A stretch of DNA of 64,000 nucleotides from Roseicyclus marinus (GCF_036322625.1 NZ_AP027266.1:1181001-1245000); one strand, 5' to 3'; positions 17,934-27,639 are shown, counted from the stretch's first letter. The notes: a model not told the origin generated them from the letters alone. Numbers and translations are program-made.

Positions 17934-19622
17934 TCAGACAAACCCATGGGCGGCAAGGCGGTGGAGGAGGTCGTCGGCATCCTCGCCGTCTTGCAGGGGG
18001 ATGTCTTGCGCGTTGTCCAGACCGTAGAGCCGGGCGAGGGGGGCGAAATCCGTGGCGTGATCGCCCGGGGTCGCGGCAAGTCTGGCGATCTTGGCCGTTC
18101 GGGGGGCGGCGTAAAGGGCCAGATCCTCGGCCGCGCTGCCCGAGACGAGGATCGTATCGGCGGTTTCGATCCGGGGGAGCAGCTCGGGCAGGGGTGCGCA
18201 GGCAAGGTCCTGGACCCTGTAGCCTGCGCCCGTGAGCGCGGTGTGACGCGGGCTGCCCGCGGCCATCGCCGGGGCGCTTGGGCCATCATGGAGGCAGAGC
18301 CGCCCGCCAGCGCCCCCCTTTGCGGCAGGTGCAGCGCGGGACCGGAGGAAGGCGCGGAAATCGGCGGTGCCATGGCGCAAGGTTCCTGCCGCCACGGCCT
18401 GCGGCGGCACGATCAGGGTTTCGAACCGGCTGGGGCCCGACAGGATGAGCGGGTCAAGCCCGGGTGCCCAGCGGGGCAGCAGGGCCGCAAGGAAAGCGGC
18501 GTAGCGATCCGCCGTCGCGGGACCATGGGGAAAGAAGACCACACCGCGTGGCGCGATCCCGGCAAGATGCGGCAGGCACCAGAGCCGCGCCAGCATCTGG
18601 CGGAGCGCATCGGGGGAAAGCGGGTCGAGCGGCCCGCCGAAAACCCATGTACCCGCGATGTCGGTGATGCGTTTGGGGCGGGGGTGGTGGCGGCTGATCG
18701 TGGCGCGGGTGGTGGCATCGTGCCACGAAATCGCGCCCGGCACCTCGCGCTGGTCGGCGTCGAAGACGCTGGCGGTGATGGGGCCTGTGCCTGTGCCGGG
18801 GCTTTTGACCAGAACCGCGTCCGTGACGGTTTCGATGGCCTCGGCCCATTCGGTGTCTGGGTCGAAGGCGAGACATTCGGGGATGGCGCGCCAGGCCACG
18901 CGGCTTTGGTCGAGGCCGAGCTGCATCCGCGCCGGGGTCTTGAACGCCTTGACCTGAAGGTCGGAGGAGGCGGGATCGAGGATCAGGCCCGCCGCCTCGA
19001 TCCGGCGGATGCATTCGGCGGCTGCATCCGCGCCGTAGATCGTGGGGTGCAGTTCGACGATCAGGAAGTCGATGCCGGACAGATCGGCCGAGCCCAGGAA
19101 ATCCAGCTCGCCCCCTTCGATGTCCATGACGAGGACATTGTGGGGAAAGTCGCGGCGGAGGTCCTCATAGGACAGGGTCTCGACCCGGACGGTGCGGGCA
19201 TCGGTTTCGGCGGCATCGGCAGCGGCGATGCGCGAGCCCAGAAAGCTGGTGCTGACCGAAAAGAGGGTGGAGGGCACGGGATCGGGCGCGGCCATGACAA
19301 GCGCGTTCTGCACCGTCACCCGATCCGAGAGGCCGTTGAGCGCATGCAGTTTGCGGATATGGTCGATCAGGTCGGGATTGCCCTCGAAGGTGCGGACCTG
19401 CACCTCGTCGACATTGCGGGCGATGATCGCGCTGACGATGCCCGCGCCCGAGCCCAGTTCGACCACGCGGTCCCCCGGTCGCAGGTTGACAAGCGTGCCT
19501 TCGATCTCGGGGCGTTCGTAGAGGCCGCGCTGGATCGCGGCGATGGTGCGCGGCGACAGGTGCGGGGCGGCGGGGATGCGGATGCCGTGCAATTCGGCGA
19601 CGATATCCGGGTCGCGATCCAT
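17934..19622 (-). CDS. FkbM-type methyltransferase fused to a degenerate GT61-like domain
   Basis: A 562-residue two-domain protein. Residues about 1-230 are an FkbM-type SAM methyltransferase: VVELGSGAG at 53-61 binds SAM and VMDIEGGELDFL follows. Residues about 330-562 align by eye with the neighbouring GT61: ITDIAGTWVFGGPLDP matches VTDMPGTWLYGGVLDP. However, the FGHCIIES motif of the neighbour is replaced by LSPDALRQ and EGSALHVIAYA by SGSAAEDLALYA, so the second domain has probably lost catalysis and may serve binding or pairing. The product likely methylates a sugar or sugar-peptide made by the partner; this is inference. Confidence 0.8.
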   Translation of the reverse strand: MDRDPDIVAELHGIRIPAAPHLSPRTIAAIQRGLYERPEIEGTLVNLRPGDRVVELGSGAGIVSAIIARNVDEVQVRTFEGNPDLIDHIRKLHALNGLSDRVTVQNALVMAAPDPVPSTLFSVSTSFLGSRIAAADAAETDARTVRVETLSYEDLRRDFPHNVLVMDIEGGELDFLGSADLSGIDFLIVELHPTIYGADAAAECIRRIEAAGLILDPASSDLQVKAFKTPARMQLGLDQSRVAWRAIPECLAFDPDTEWAEAIETVTDAVLVKSPGTGTGPITASVFDADQREVPGAISWHDATTRATISRHHPRPKRITDIAGTWVFGGPLDPLSPDALRQMLARLWCLPHLAGIAPRGVVFFPHGPATADRYAAFLAALLPRWAPGLDPLILSGPSRFETLIVPPQAVAAGTLRHGTADFRAFLRSRAAPAAKGGAGGRLCLHDGPSAPAMAAGSPRHTALTGAGYRVQDLACAPLPELLPRIETADTILVSGSAAEDLALYAAPRTAKIARLAATPGDHATDFAPLARLYGLDNAQDIPLQDGEDADDLLHRLAAHGFV

Positions 19623-19757
19623 GGGGCTACTCGATCTTGATCGTTACATGCGCCGGGCCCTTGGGCCTTGCGCTATACCTGTTGTTCTTGGGAATAGCCG
19701 AAATTCCGCCGGTTCGGAAGCTTTTGGTCCTGCCGATGTCGCCATGGTGGCCGGATG

Positions 19758-19789
19758 CGAAAAGGGCGCGCCATGAAAGGCGCGCCCTT
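19758..19789 (-). terminator. rho-independent terminator of the cold-shock gene
   Basis: An 11-bp stem, AAGGGCGCGCC with GGCGCGCCCTT, loop ATGAAA (as read on the plus strand). On the minus strand it is followed by TTTTCGC, placing it 27 bases beyond the stop of the cold-shock gene. Confidence 0.8.
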
Positions 19790-19815
19790 GACGTATTCCC
19801 GAAGGAAAGGGTCGA

Positions 19816-20022
19816 TTACATCAGTTCGATGTTCACGGCGCTTTCGCGGCCGTCACGGCCCTTTTCGAGGTCGAACTTGACCTTCTGGTTGTCGGCGAGG
19901 CCGGTGAGGCCCGAACGCTCGACGCCCGAGATGTGGACGAAAACGTCCTTGGAACCGCCATCGGGGGCGATGAAGCCGTAGCCCTTGGTGGTGTTGAACC
20001 ATTTCACGGTGCCGGTGGCCAT
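19816..20022 (-). CDS. cspA: cold-shock protein
   Basis: A 68-residue CspA-family single-domain OB-fold protein that binds single-stranded RNA/DNA and melts RNA structure. RNP1-like KGYGFIAPD and RNP2-like VFVHIS are both present. A clear AGGAGA site precedes the ATG. The 5' region to about 20160 holds no gene; a long untranslated leader, as in many csp genes, is possible but a promoter could not be fixed. It is not certain which csp paralogue this is, nor that it is cold-induced. Confidence 0.95.
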   Translation of the reverse strand: MATGTVKWFNTTKGYGFIAPDGGSKDVFVHISGVERSGLTGLADNQKVKFDLEKGRDGRESAVNIELM

Positions 20023-20305
20023 ATCCGTGTCTCCTGTCATGTTGCGCTGCCCGCGACATGCGGCAGCTTCGGCGTCACCCATGCAAGATCGAGAGCACAA
20101 GCTTTGCCGAAGAGGCGAAAGACAGGGGTCGATAGAGTAGAGATAGCGCAAAGAGAGTGCCTTATCCGCGTCTGAAAGTAAAGGTGTTTCGCGGGTCCGG
20201 TCGGGGGCGGAGCGTGACCCAGATCAAGGTGCGCGGTGGCGAGGCGTCTAGGGTTCGGGCATGCGGACCTGGCCCGATGGCCCGGCGCGATGCGGAAGGA
20301 CCCAG

Positions 20306-21685
20306 ATGACCAGCCTGACAAGCACCCCCCATGATGCGCTGCAAATCGGGCAGGAGGCCGTGGTGCGGCGGTTGTGCCGGGCCGAGGATCTCTATGTCTT
20401 TGCCCATGCGAGCGGCAATCTGAACCCGATGCATCTGCCCGAGCTGGACGGGGATGGCGACGGGCGGGCAGAGGCGGTCGCGCCTTCGGCCTGGGTGGCG
20501 GCGCTGATCTCGGGGGTGTTGGGCAACCAGTTGCCGGGGCCGGGGACGCTTTACCTGTCGCAGGATCTGCGGTTCCTGGGGCGCGCCCATGCGGGCGAGA
20601 CGCTGGAGGCGGGCGTGCGGGTGGTGGAAAAGCTGCCCGACCGTGTGGTGCGGATGGCGGTCTGGGTGGATGGGCCGGGCGGGCGCATAGCCGAGGGCGA
20701 GGCGCGCGTGCGCGCCCCCGATGCCGCGCGGCGGTTCGACGGGCTGGAGGTGCCGGGGCTGATCGTGCAGGCCCATCGCCAGTTCGATGCGCTTTTGGCA
20801 CGGGCGGCCGCATTTCCCGCGCTTCCCACGCTGGTCGTCTGTCCCGAAAGCCCCGATGCGGTGATGGGGGCCGTGATGGCGCGGGCGCATGGGTTGATCG
20901 AGCCGGTTTTCGTGGGCGCGCCCGACAAGATCGCGCTCGCGGCTGAAGCCGCGGGGGCCGATCTGGCGGGGATCGAGATCGTCGATGTGCCCGACCACCG
21001 GGCCGCCGCCCTCAGGGCTGTCGCGATGATCCACGAGGGGCGGGGGCGGGCGCTGATGAAGGGGCATCTGCACACCGACCAGCTGTTGCATGCGATCCTG
21101 AAAAAGGAGGGCGGGCTGAGGACGAACCGGCGGGTGAGCCATGTTTTCGTGATGGATGTGCCGGGGCTCGACCATCTCTTGTTCGTCACGGATGCGGCGA
21201 TCAACATCGCCCCGGACCTCGAATGCAAGGTGTCGATCGTGCAGAACGCCATCGACCTGGCCCGCGCGCTGGGGGTGGACCAGCCCAAGGTCGGCATCCT
21301 GTCGGCGGTCGAGACGGTCACGCCCTCGATCCCCTCGACGCTCGATGCCGCGGTCCTGTCGAAGATGGCCGAGCGCGGGCAGATCACGGGCGGGTTGGTC
21401 GATGGGCCGCTCGCCATGGACAATGCGGTCGATGCGGGGGCCGCGCGCACCAAGGGGCTGACCGGGATGGTGGCGGGGCGGGCCGATATCCTTGTCGTGC
21501 CGAACATGGAAGCGGGCAACATGATCGCCAAGGAGCTGACATTCCTGGCCCATGCGGGGGCGGCGGGGATCGTGATGGGGGCGCAGGTGCCGGTGATCCT
21601 GACGAGCCGGGCCGATGACGACAAGGCGCGGCTGGCGTCCTGCGCGGTGGCCGTATTGTGCGCGGAGGCGCGGGGATGCGCCTGA
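20306..21685 (+). CDS. bifunctional MaoC-like enoyl-CoA hydratase / phosphate acyltransferase
   Basis: A 459-residue fusion. Residues about 10-150 are a MaoC-like hot-dog domain (FAHASGNLNPMHLPE, with the hydratase Asn/His pattern somewhat altered), and residues about 165-455 are a Pta/Ptb phosphotransacylase (ALMKGHLHTDQLLHAILKKE, GILSAVETVTPSIPSTLDAA, GPLAMDNAVD). The product should interconvert acyl-CoA and acyl-phosphate, feeding the acetate kinase whose start overlaps its end by 10 bases. GGAAGGA precedes ATG 20306; the 15-residue extension upstream is rejected. Such fusions are common in Rhodobacteraceae. Whether acetyl or a longer acyl group is the substrate is open. Confidence 0.9.
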   Translation: MTSLTSTPHDALQIGQEAVVRRLCRAEDLYVFAHASGNLNPMHLPELDGDGDGRAEAVAPSAWVAALISGVLGNQLPGPGTLYLSQDLRFLGRAHAGETLEAGVRVVEKLPDRVVRMAVWVDGPGGRIAEGEARVRAPDAARRFDGLEVPGLIVQAHRQFDALLARAAAFPALPTLVVCPESPDAVMGAVMARAHGLIEPVFVGAPDKIALAAEAAGADLAGIEIVDVPDHRAAALRAVAMIHEGRGRALMKGHLHTDQLLHAILKKEGGLRTNRRVSHVFVMDVPGLDHLLFVTDAAINIAPDLECKVSIVQNAIDLARALGVDQPKVGILSAVETVTPSIPSTLDAAVLSKMAERGQITGGLVDGPLAMDNAVDAGAARTKGLTGMVAGRADILVVPNMEAGNMIAKELTFLAHAGAAGIVMGAQVPVILTSRADDDKARLASCAVAVLCAEARGCA

Positions 21686-22839
21686 TCCTGACGCTGAACG
21701 CGGGGTCAAGTTCGATCAAGGTCGGGCTCTACGAGGCCGGGGCCGCCGGGGGGCTGGGCGAGCCGCGCGAGCTGGCGCGGGGGCAGGTGGAGGCGCTGGG
21801 CGCTGCCGCCGTGATGGAGATCGACGCGGGCAGGGCGCGCGCGCGTGTCGAGATCGGCGTTGCCGATCATGCCACGGCGCTGGCGCGGCTCATCGCGGGC
21901 TTGCAGCCGCTTTTCGCCGGGCGCGAGATCGCGGCGGTGGGGCACCGGATCGTGCATGGAGGCGCGGATATCGACGGGCCGCGCCTGCTGACACCGGAGC
22001 TGGTCGCCGAGCTGGAGGCGTTGACGCCGCTCGCGCCGCTCCACCAGCCCCATAACCTTGCCGGTCTGCGCGCGGCGATGACGGCCTTTCCGCAGGCCTG
22101 CCAGGTCGCGGCCTTCGACACGGCCTTTCACCGGGGCCATCCTTTCGTGAACGACACCTTTGCCCTGCCGCGACGGTTCTACGAGGCTGGCGTCCGGCGC
22201 TACGGGTTCCATGGCTTGAGCTATGACTACATCGCCGGACGGCTGGCGCAGGATCATCCCGAGCTTGCGCGGGGGCGGGTGATCGTGGCGCATCTGGGCA
22301 ATGGCGCATCGCTCTGCGCGCTCGATGGGGGGCGATCCATCGCCTCGACCATGGGGTTTTCGGCGCTGGACGGGATGCCGATGGGCACGCGGGTGGGCCA
22401 GCTTGATCCGGGCGTGGTGCTCTACCTGCTAGAGCAGGGGATGAGCGGGGGCGAGATCACTGACCTGCTCTACCGCGAAAGCGGGCTTTTGGGCCTGTCG
22501 GGATTGAGCCATGACATGCGGGTCCTGTTGGCCACGGATAGTGCGGGGGCCGAGGAGGCCATCGCCTATTTCACCTTTCGGCTGGCGCGCGAGATCGGGG
22601 GGCTGGCGGCGGCGCTGGGCGGGGTGGATGCGCTGGTCTTTACCGGCGGGATCGGGGAGAACGCGGGCCCGATCCGGGCGCGCGCGCTGGAGCGGCTGGG
22701 GTTTCTGGGCCTGTCGGTCGATCCGGCGCGCAACGCGGCCAATGCGGCGATGATCCATGCGGGCCCCGTGCCGATCCTCGTGATGCCGACCGACGAGGAG
22801 CGGGTGATCGCACGGGCCGCCATGGCGCTTGCCCCTTGA
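21676..22839 (+). CDS. ackA: acetate kinase (acetate/propionate kinase family)
   Basis: A 387-residue acetokinase of the ASKHA fold. NAGSSSIK at 8-15, GHRIVHGG, FDTAFH, HLGNGASL, GTRVGQLDPG and FTGGIGENA are all intact, so the enzyme should be active, making ATP from acyl-phosphate or the reverse. It overlaps the phosphotransacylase gene by 10 bases, with CGGAGG inside that gene as its ribosome site; together they form the Pta-Ack route between acetyl-CoA and acetate. Confidence 0.94.
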   Translation: MRLILTLNAGSSSIKVGLYEAGAAGGLGEPRELARGQVEALGAAAVMEIDAGRARARVEIGVADHATALARLIAGLQPLFAGREIAAVGHRIVHGGADIDGPRLLTPELVAELEALTPLAPLHQPHNLAGLRAAMTAFPQACQVAAFDTAFHRGHPFVNDTFALPRRFYEAGVRRYGFHGLSYDYIAGRLAQDHPELARGRVIVAHLGNGASLCALDGGRSIASTMGFSALDGMPMGTRVGQLDPGVVLYLLEQGMSGGEITDLLYRESGLLGLSGLSHDMRVLLATDSAGAEEAIAYFTFRLAREIGGLAAALGGVDALVFTGGIGENAGPIRARALERLGFLGLSVDPARNAANAAMIHAGPVPILVMPTDEERVIARAAMALAP

Positions 22840-22870
22840 CCTTGGCGCGGGGAGGGTCGAGGGGAGGGTT

Positions 22871-23317
22871 ATGCGTATCTTATTGATCCTTGCCCTTCTG
22901 ACGCTGGCCGGTGTGATCGGCGCGGCGGTCTTTTTTCGCAGCGTGTCCATGCCGCCCGAGGTCTGGGACGTGGATCCCGCCCGCGTGACCCCGCCCGCAA
23001 GCCCAAATTTCGCGCTGCTGCGCGGGGCGGAGGCGCCCGTGTTCGACATGGCCCCCGATGCGCTGGGTCTGCGGATCGAGGCCATCGCCCTGGCGGAGGG
23101 GGCCGAGCGGATCGCGGGCGATCCGGCCTTGGGGCAGATGACCTATGTGCTGCGCTCGCGGCTGATGGGATTTCCCGATGCGGTGTCGATCCGGCTGGTG
23201 CCGGTGGAGGGCGGCACGCGGATGGAGATCTTTTCGCGCTCGCGCTTCGGCTATTCGGACATGGGCGTGAACGGGGCAAGGGTGGCGCGCTGGAGCGCGG
23301 CCCTGTCCGGCCCTTGA
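22871..23317 (+). CDS. DUF1499 family protein
   Basis: A 148-residue protein with an N-terminal hydrophobic helix ([19 protein letters not shown]) that is a signal anchor or signal peptide, followed by a DUF1499-like domain (VRVT..-type residues [17 protein letters not shown], then [18 protein letters not shown]). The GGGGAGGG ribosome site supports the ATG at 22871. It lies between ackA and prfA, probably in one transcript. Function of the family is unknown. Confidence 0.8.
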   Translation: MRILLILALLTLAGVIGAAVFFRSVSMPPEVWDVDPARVTPPASPNFALLRGAEAPVFDMAPDALGLRIEAIALAEGAERIAGDPALGQMTYVLRSRLMGFPDAVSIRLVPVEGGTRMEIFSRSRFGYSDMGVNGARVARWSAALSGP

Positions 23318-23348
23318 CCAACGCGCGCCCGCCCGTCACATCGCGCCC

Positions 23349-24404
23349 ATGATACCCGAAGATCGCCTGCGCCAGATCACCGACCGGTTCGAGTTTCTCG
23401 AGGCGCGGCTGAATGCCGGGCCCGCGGCCGACGAGATTGCGGCGATCAGCCGGGAATATTCCGAGCTGAAGCCCGTGGTGGCGCAGATCGCGGCCTGGGA
23501 CAGGCTGAAGGCCGATATCGCCGAGGCCGAGGCGATGCGCGCCGACCCCGAGATGCGCGCGCTGGCCGAGGAGGAATTGCCGCGCCTGCGCGCGGCCTTG
23601 CCCGAGGCGGAAAAAGCCCTGCAACTGGCGCTTTTGCCCAAGGATGCCGCCGATGCGCGGCCCGCGATGATCGAGATCCGGCCCGGGACGGGTGGCGAGG
23701 AGGCGGCGCTTTTTGCCGCCGATCTCTTGCGCATGTACAGCCGCTATGCCGAGGCCAGGGGTTGGCGGATCGAGATCGTCGATCTGCAGGAGACGGACCT
23801 CGGCGGTATCCGCGAGGTCACGGCCCGGATCGAGGGCGAGGGGGTTTTCGCGCGGCTGAAATACGAAAGCGGCGTGCACCGCGTGCAGCGTGTGCCCGAG
23901 ACGGAATCGGGCGGGCGCATCCATACCTCGGCGGCGACGGTCGCGGTCCTGCCCGAGGCGGAGGCGGTCGAGATCGACATTCCGGCAGGCGACATCCGGA
24001 TCGACACGATGCGATCCTCGGGCGCGGGCGGGCAGCATGTGAACACGACGGATTCGGCGGTGCGGATCACCCATCTGCCCACCGGGATCGTGGTGACGAG
24101 CTCGGAGAAATCCCAGCATCGCAACCGCGAGATCGCCATGGGCGTGTTGCGCGCGCGGCTCTATGACATGGAGCGCCGGAGGCTGGCGGAGGCCGAGGCC
24201 GCCGACCGCCGCGCACAGGTGGGCACGGGCGATCGGTCGGAGCGGATCCGGACCTACAATTTCCCGCAAGGCCGGATGACGGATCACCGGATCAACCTGA
24301 CGCTCTACCGGTTGGAGCAGATCCTGGGCGGGGATCTGGACGAGGTGATCGACGCCCTGACCGCCGAGGCGCAGGCGCGGCTTCTGGCCGAGATGGATGG
24401 CTGA
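23349..24404 (+). CDS. prfA: peptide chain release factor 1
   Basis: A 351-residue class I release factor that recognises UAA and UAG stop codons and triggers peptide release. The catalytic GGQ is in [18 protein letters not shown] (around residue 230), and the anticodon-like region and LARAL-type coiled N-terminus are present. Full length. It is followed after 93 bases by prmC, whose product methylates the Gln of this GGQ motif; the prfA-prmC pairing is widely conserved. Confidence 0.97.
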   Translation: MIPEDRLRQITDRFEFLEARLNAGPAADEIAAISREYSELKPVVAQIAAWDRLKADIAEAEAMRADPEMRALAEEELPRLRAALPEAEKALQLALLPKDAADARPAMIEIRPGTGGEEAALFAADLLRMYSRYAEARGWRIEIVDLQETDLGGIREVTARIEGEGVFARLKYESGVHRVQRVPETESGGRIHTSAATVAVLPEAEAVEIDIPAGDIRIDTMRSSGAGGQHVNTTDSAVRITHLPTGIVVTSSEKSQHRNREIAMGVLRARLYDMERRRLAEAEAADRRAQVGTGDRSERIRTYNFPQGRMTDHRINLTLYRLEQILGGDLDEVIDALTAEAQARLLAEMDG

Positions 24405-24447
24405 GGGGGCGCTTGCCGGGCGTGGGGCGCTTGCGGCGGTCTTGTCT

Positions 24448-24480
24448 GCCTCCGGCGGGCATATTTGGGGAAAGATGAAG
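24448..24480 (+). repeat. dispersed Rhodobacterales-type intergenic repeat
   Basis: The element reads GCCTCCGGCGGG, then CATATTTGGGGAA, then AGATGAAG. It lies in the prfA-prmC gap and shares the T-rich core and AGATGAAG end with the element at 10927-10976. I recognise the type as a frequent intergenic motif in this order; its function is unknown. Confidence 0.5.
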
Positions 24481-24497
24481 GCCGTGGGGATGAGGCG

Positions 24498-25337
24498 ATG
24501 AGGGCCGGGGAGTGGCTGTTGCGGGCAGGCGCGGTGCTGGAGCCCTTTGCGGGCCGAGAGGCGGGGCGCGAGGCGCGGCTGATGCTGGGGGCGGCGAGCG
24601 GCTGGTCGGCGGCGCGGGTCGCGGTGGCGCGGGAGGAGGGATTGGCGCCGGAGGTGCTGGGGCGCGCCGAGGCGATGCTGGAGCGGCGGCTGGCGCGGGA
24701 GCCCCTGGCGCTGATCCTGGGGGAATGGGGGTTTTTCGGGCGCAGCTTCGCGGTGACGCGGCACACGCTGGTGCCAAGGCCCGATACCGAGACCCTGGTG
24801 GAGCTGGCGCTGGCCGAGCCTTTCGGGCGCGTGATCGATCTGGGCACGGGGAGCGGGGCGATTGCCGTGACGCTTCTGGCGGAGCGGGGGGCGGCATCGG
24901 GGGTTGCGACGGATCTGTCGGCGGGGGCGCTCGAGGTGGCGGGGGGCAATGCGGCGCGGCACGGGGTTGCGGGGCGGCTGGCGTTTGTGCAGGCCGATTG
25001 GTGGCAGGGGGTCGAGGGGCGTTTTGACCTGATCGTGTCGAACCCGCCCTATGTGAGTGCCGCGGAATACGACAGGCTTGCGCCCGAGATCACGCGCTAC
25101 GAGCCGCGCGCGGCGCTGACCCCCGGAGGTGACGGGCTGTCGGCCTATCGGGCGATCCTGGCGGGGGTGGGTCTGCATCTGTCGCCGGGGGGGCGGGTGC
25201 TGGTCGAGATCGGCGCGGCGCAGGGGGAGGCGGTTGTGGCGCTCTTCGCGGCGGCGGGGCTTGACGCGGTGGTGGTTCATCCCGACATGACGGGGAAGGC
25301 GCGGGTTGTATCGGGACGGGCGCGCGCTGTCGTCTGA
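24498..25337 (+). CDS. prmC: peptide chain release factor N5-glutamine methyltransferase
   Basis: A 279-residue PrmC/HemK protein that methylates the GGQ glutamine of release factors using SAM. Helical N-terminal domain (about 1-75), then a Rossmann methyltransferase with VIDLGTGSGAIAV and the catalytic NPPY at 182-185. ATG 24498 gives a normal N-terminus; an upstream in-frame ATG at 24465 would place the start inside the repeat element and is less likely. Confidence 0.94.
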   Translation: MRAGEWLLRAGAVLEPFAGREAGREARLMLGAASGWSAARVAVAREEGLAPEVLGRAEAMLERRLAREPLALILGEWGFFGRSFAVTRHTLVPRPDTETLVELALAEPFGRVIDLGTGSGAIAVTLLAERGAASGVATDLSAGALEVAGGNAARHGVAGRLAFVQADWWQGVEGRFDLIVSNPPYVSAAEYDRLAPEITRYEPRAALTPGGDGLSAYRAILAGVGLHLSPGGRVLVEIGAAQGEAVVALFAAAGLDAVVVHPDMTGKARVVSGRARAVV

Positions 25338-25645
25338 TGCGGTCTTTGGGCCGCTTGGGTCCGTTTTTCGCGTCGAAAGCGCCAAAACATCGTCTTTTTG
25401 CGGCGAAAGCGCCGCAGGGGCGCGAAATTCCGCAGTCCTGACAGGCGGCGCGAGGTTTCCGCTTGTCATGGGCCGCGTCCCGTGCTTACTCAGGCCCAGC
25501 GAGCGGGATCGTCGAAGGATCATCCCCCGCGGTTCTGCCTCAAATTCCGTGCCGTGACACCCGGGTGCCGGTACGGGTTCGAAGCGTTCTCGCGCCTGTC
25601 GTGCGGATGCTGCCAACCCAGGACAACTGGAACCGTATTTTACAC
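25338..25645. other. 308-bp intergenic region between prmC and the DUF4167 gene
   Basis: No gene is supported. A 7-bp hairpin TGCGGCG-AAAG-CGCCGCA lies at 25399-25416 but lacks a following T tract, so it is not a convincing terminator. The promoter of the DUF4167 gene should be in the last 150 bases; no clear -35/-10 pair was found. Confidence 0.45.
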
Positions 25646-26305
25646 ATGAGATCATCGAAGAACCGTTCGCGGTCCAAGGGGAACCGCAATCGCTCGGTCG
25701 GCAATATCGTCAACCGCGTGTTCGATTCGTCGGGGCCGGAAGGCAAGGTCCGCGGCACGCCGCAGCAGATCATCGACAAGTACAATCAGCTGGCACGCGA
25801 TGCCCAGCTGTCCAATGACCGCGTCGCGGCGGAGAATTTCCAGCAGCATGCGGAACATTACCTGCGCATGCTGGCGGAGGCGCAGCGCGAGCAGGATGCC
25901 CGTCAGCAGAGCCAGCAGGGTCAGCAGGGCGGTGGTGGCCGCGACCGCGGCGAGGGCGGCGAGGATCGTGACGCGGCCCCGCGCGAAGAGGGCGGCGGAC
26001 AGGAAAACCGCCAGTACGAGCCGCGCCAGCAAGAGCCGCGCGAACCGCGTGAGCCGCGCCGGCAGGAGCAGGCCGAGCCCCGCGAGAAGCGCGACCAGCG
26101 CGAGGCGCGTCCCGAGCGCGGCGAGTTCGATGCCGTGATCGAAGCCGAGGGCGAGGGCGAGAGCGGATTGGTCGAGACGCCCGAAAGCGCCCCCAAGCCC
26201 AAGCGCAGCCGTACGCGCCGTCCGCGCAAGAGCGCCGAGGATGGCGGGCAGGCGGGGGGCGGCAGCGATCCGTCGCCCGACACGCCGCAAGAAGCCGCCG
26301 AATAG
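25646..26305 (+). CDS. DUF4167 domain protein
   Basis: A 219-residue protein whose first 85 residues form the alphaproteobacterial DUF4167 domain: a basic start (MRSSKNRSRSKGNRNRS), then VFDSSGPEGKVRGTPQQIID and KYNQLARDAQLSNDRVAAEN, ending in HYLRML. The rest is a low-complexity Glu/Arg/Gln tail and a basic RSRTRRPRK segment, suggesting an unfolded nucleic-acid-binding tail. Function is unknown; the basic N-terminus hints at RNA or DNA binding. A strong terminator follows at 26343. Confidence 0.85.
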   Translation: MRSSKNRSRSKGNRNRSVGNIVNRVFDSSGPEGKVRGTPQQIIDKYNQLARDAQLSNDRVAAENFQQHAEHYLRMLAEAQREQDARQQSQQGQQGGGGRDRGEGGEDRDAAPREEGGGQENRQYEPRQQEPREPREPRRQEQAEPREKRDQREARPERGEFDAVIEAEGEGESGLVETPESAPKPKRSRTRRPRKSAEDGGQAGGGSDPSPDTPQEAAE

Positions 26306-26342
26306 GCCCGGCGGCCAGGACCCGGCACCAAGATTCATGCAG

Positions 26343-26380
26343 CAGGCGCGTCACCCCGGTGACGCGCCTGTTTCGTTCGT
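26343..26380 (+). terminator. rho-independent terminator after the DUF4167 gene
   Basis: A 12-bp perfect stem, CAGGCGCGTCAC with GTGACGCGCCTG, with loop CCCG is followed by TTTCGTTCGT. It lies 37 bases after the stop. Confidence 0.8.
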
Positions 26381-26540
26381 GGCCTGCGCCTGTCCTGGCA
26401 TCATGCAGGGGTGTTGCGGGCGGGGGCCCATGTTTCCGCTCATGGGGCCGGATGCGCGGGCCAATGTCCCGGTCATGGGCAGAACGTCAGGCGGTTCGGC
26501 GCCATTGCGTGCGATTGGTGCGGGGCAGGGGCGCGGTGCG

Positions 26541-27380
26541 TCAGGAGGCGACCGCGCGGGCCAGCGCGCAGAACCCTTCGATCGGGACCTGTTCGGCGCG
26601 GTCGGTGGGCGAAAGGCCCGCGGCGACGATCCGATCCTCGATATCGGGGGCAAGGCCCTTGAGTGCTGCGCGCAGCATCTTGCGGCGCTGGTTGAACGCC
26701 TTGGCCACGACGCGTTCCAGAACGGCGGGATCGGCGGGAAAGCGCGGCGCGGGGAGTGCGGTGATATGCACGACCGCCGAGCGGACCTTGGGTGCCGGGG
26801 TGAAGGCTTCGGGCGGCAGGGTCAGGGCGATGCGCGCCTCGGTCCGCCATTGGGCCAGGATGGCGAGGCGGCCATAGGCCTTGGAGCCCGGCGGGGCCAC
26901 GATACGCTCGGCCACTTCGCGCTGGAACATCAGCGTGAGCGATTGCCATTGCGGTGGCCAGCTGGGCGGGGTGAGCCAGCGCACCAGAAGCTCGGTCCCG
27001 ACATTGTAGGGCAGGTTCGCCACGACCTTGATCGGCGGGGCGAGATGCGCCGTCCAGTCGAGCGCCAGCGCATCGGCATTGAGCACCTCGAGACGGCCCG
27101 GATAGGCATCGGCTATCTGGGCCAGCGCGGGCAGGCAGCGGGCATCCTTTTCGATGGCGAGCACGCGGCGCGCGCCTTCGGCCAGAAGGCCCCGGGTGAG
27201 GCCGCCGGGACCGGGCCCGACCTCGAGCACGTCGCAGCCCGACAGATCGCCCGCCGCCCGCGCGATCTTGGCCGTCAGGTTGAGGTCGAGGAGGAAATTC
27301 TGCCCAAGCGCCTTTTTCGCGGTCAGGCCGTGGGTGGCGATGACCTCGCGCAGGGGGGGGAGGGTGTCGATGGCGCTCAT
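26541..27380 (-). CDS. rsmA: 16S rRNA dimethyladenosine transferase
   Basis: A 279-residue KsgA/RsmA enzyme that dimethylates two adjacent adenines near the 3' end of 16S rRNA during small-subunit maturation. [20 protein letters not shown] (SAM binding) and the NLPYNVGT catalytic motif are intact, with the C-terminal helical domain complete. It is a single gene on the minus strand with a small membrane-protein gene 43 bases upstream. Confidence 0.96.
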   Translation of the reverse strand: MSAIDTLPPLREVIATHGLTAKKALGQNFLLDLNLTAKIARAAGDLSGCDVLEVGPGPGGLTRGLLAEGARRVLAIEKDARCLPALAQIADAYPGRLEVLNADALALDWTAHLAPPIKVVANLPYNVGTELLVRWLTPPSWPPQWQSLTLMFQREVAERIVAPPGSKAYGRLAILAQWRTEARIALTLPPEAFTPAPKVRSAVVHITALPAPRFPADPAVLERVVAKAFNQRRKMLRAALKGLAPDIEDRIVAAGLSPTDRAEQVPIEGFCALARAVAS

Positions 27381-27423
27381 GGCGACGAGGCTAGACGCGA
27401 AAGGCCCGGGTTTCGCAAGCCCT

Positions 27424-27639
27424 TCAGGACAGGAAGATGCCCATCACGACCGACATGAGCCCCAGAACCGAGATCAGGAGCGCGCCCATGTTGATCGTCA
27501 CGATCCGTTGCAGGCGCGCGCGCAGATCGGCGTCGGGCAGGCCCGAGCGCTTGGCCGCGATGGCCGCCCAGATGCACCAGCCAAGCACAAGAAGGCCCAT
27601 GAGCGCGATCGCGGTTCCGGCATATACGAGAAGGGGCAT
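27424..27639 (-). CDS. small two-helix membrane protein
   Basis: A 71-residue protein with two predicted transmembrane helices ([20 protein letters not shown] and [18 protein letters not shown]) joined by a short basic loop ([18 protein letters not shown]). ATG 27639 is preferred over 27645 because AGGA then stands 6 bases before it. It precedes rsmA on the same strand. Conserved-looking but no function can be named. Confidence 0.7.
   Translation of the reverse strand: MPLLVYAGTAIALMGLLVLGWCIWAAIAAKRSGLPDADLRARLQRIVTINMGALLISVLGLMSVVMGIFLS

Noticed and set aside
22869-25655. 928-codon open frame on the minus strand over prfA-prmC
   Set aside because: Covers several strong plus-strand genes and their gaps; amino acid make-up is that of a shadow frame.
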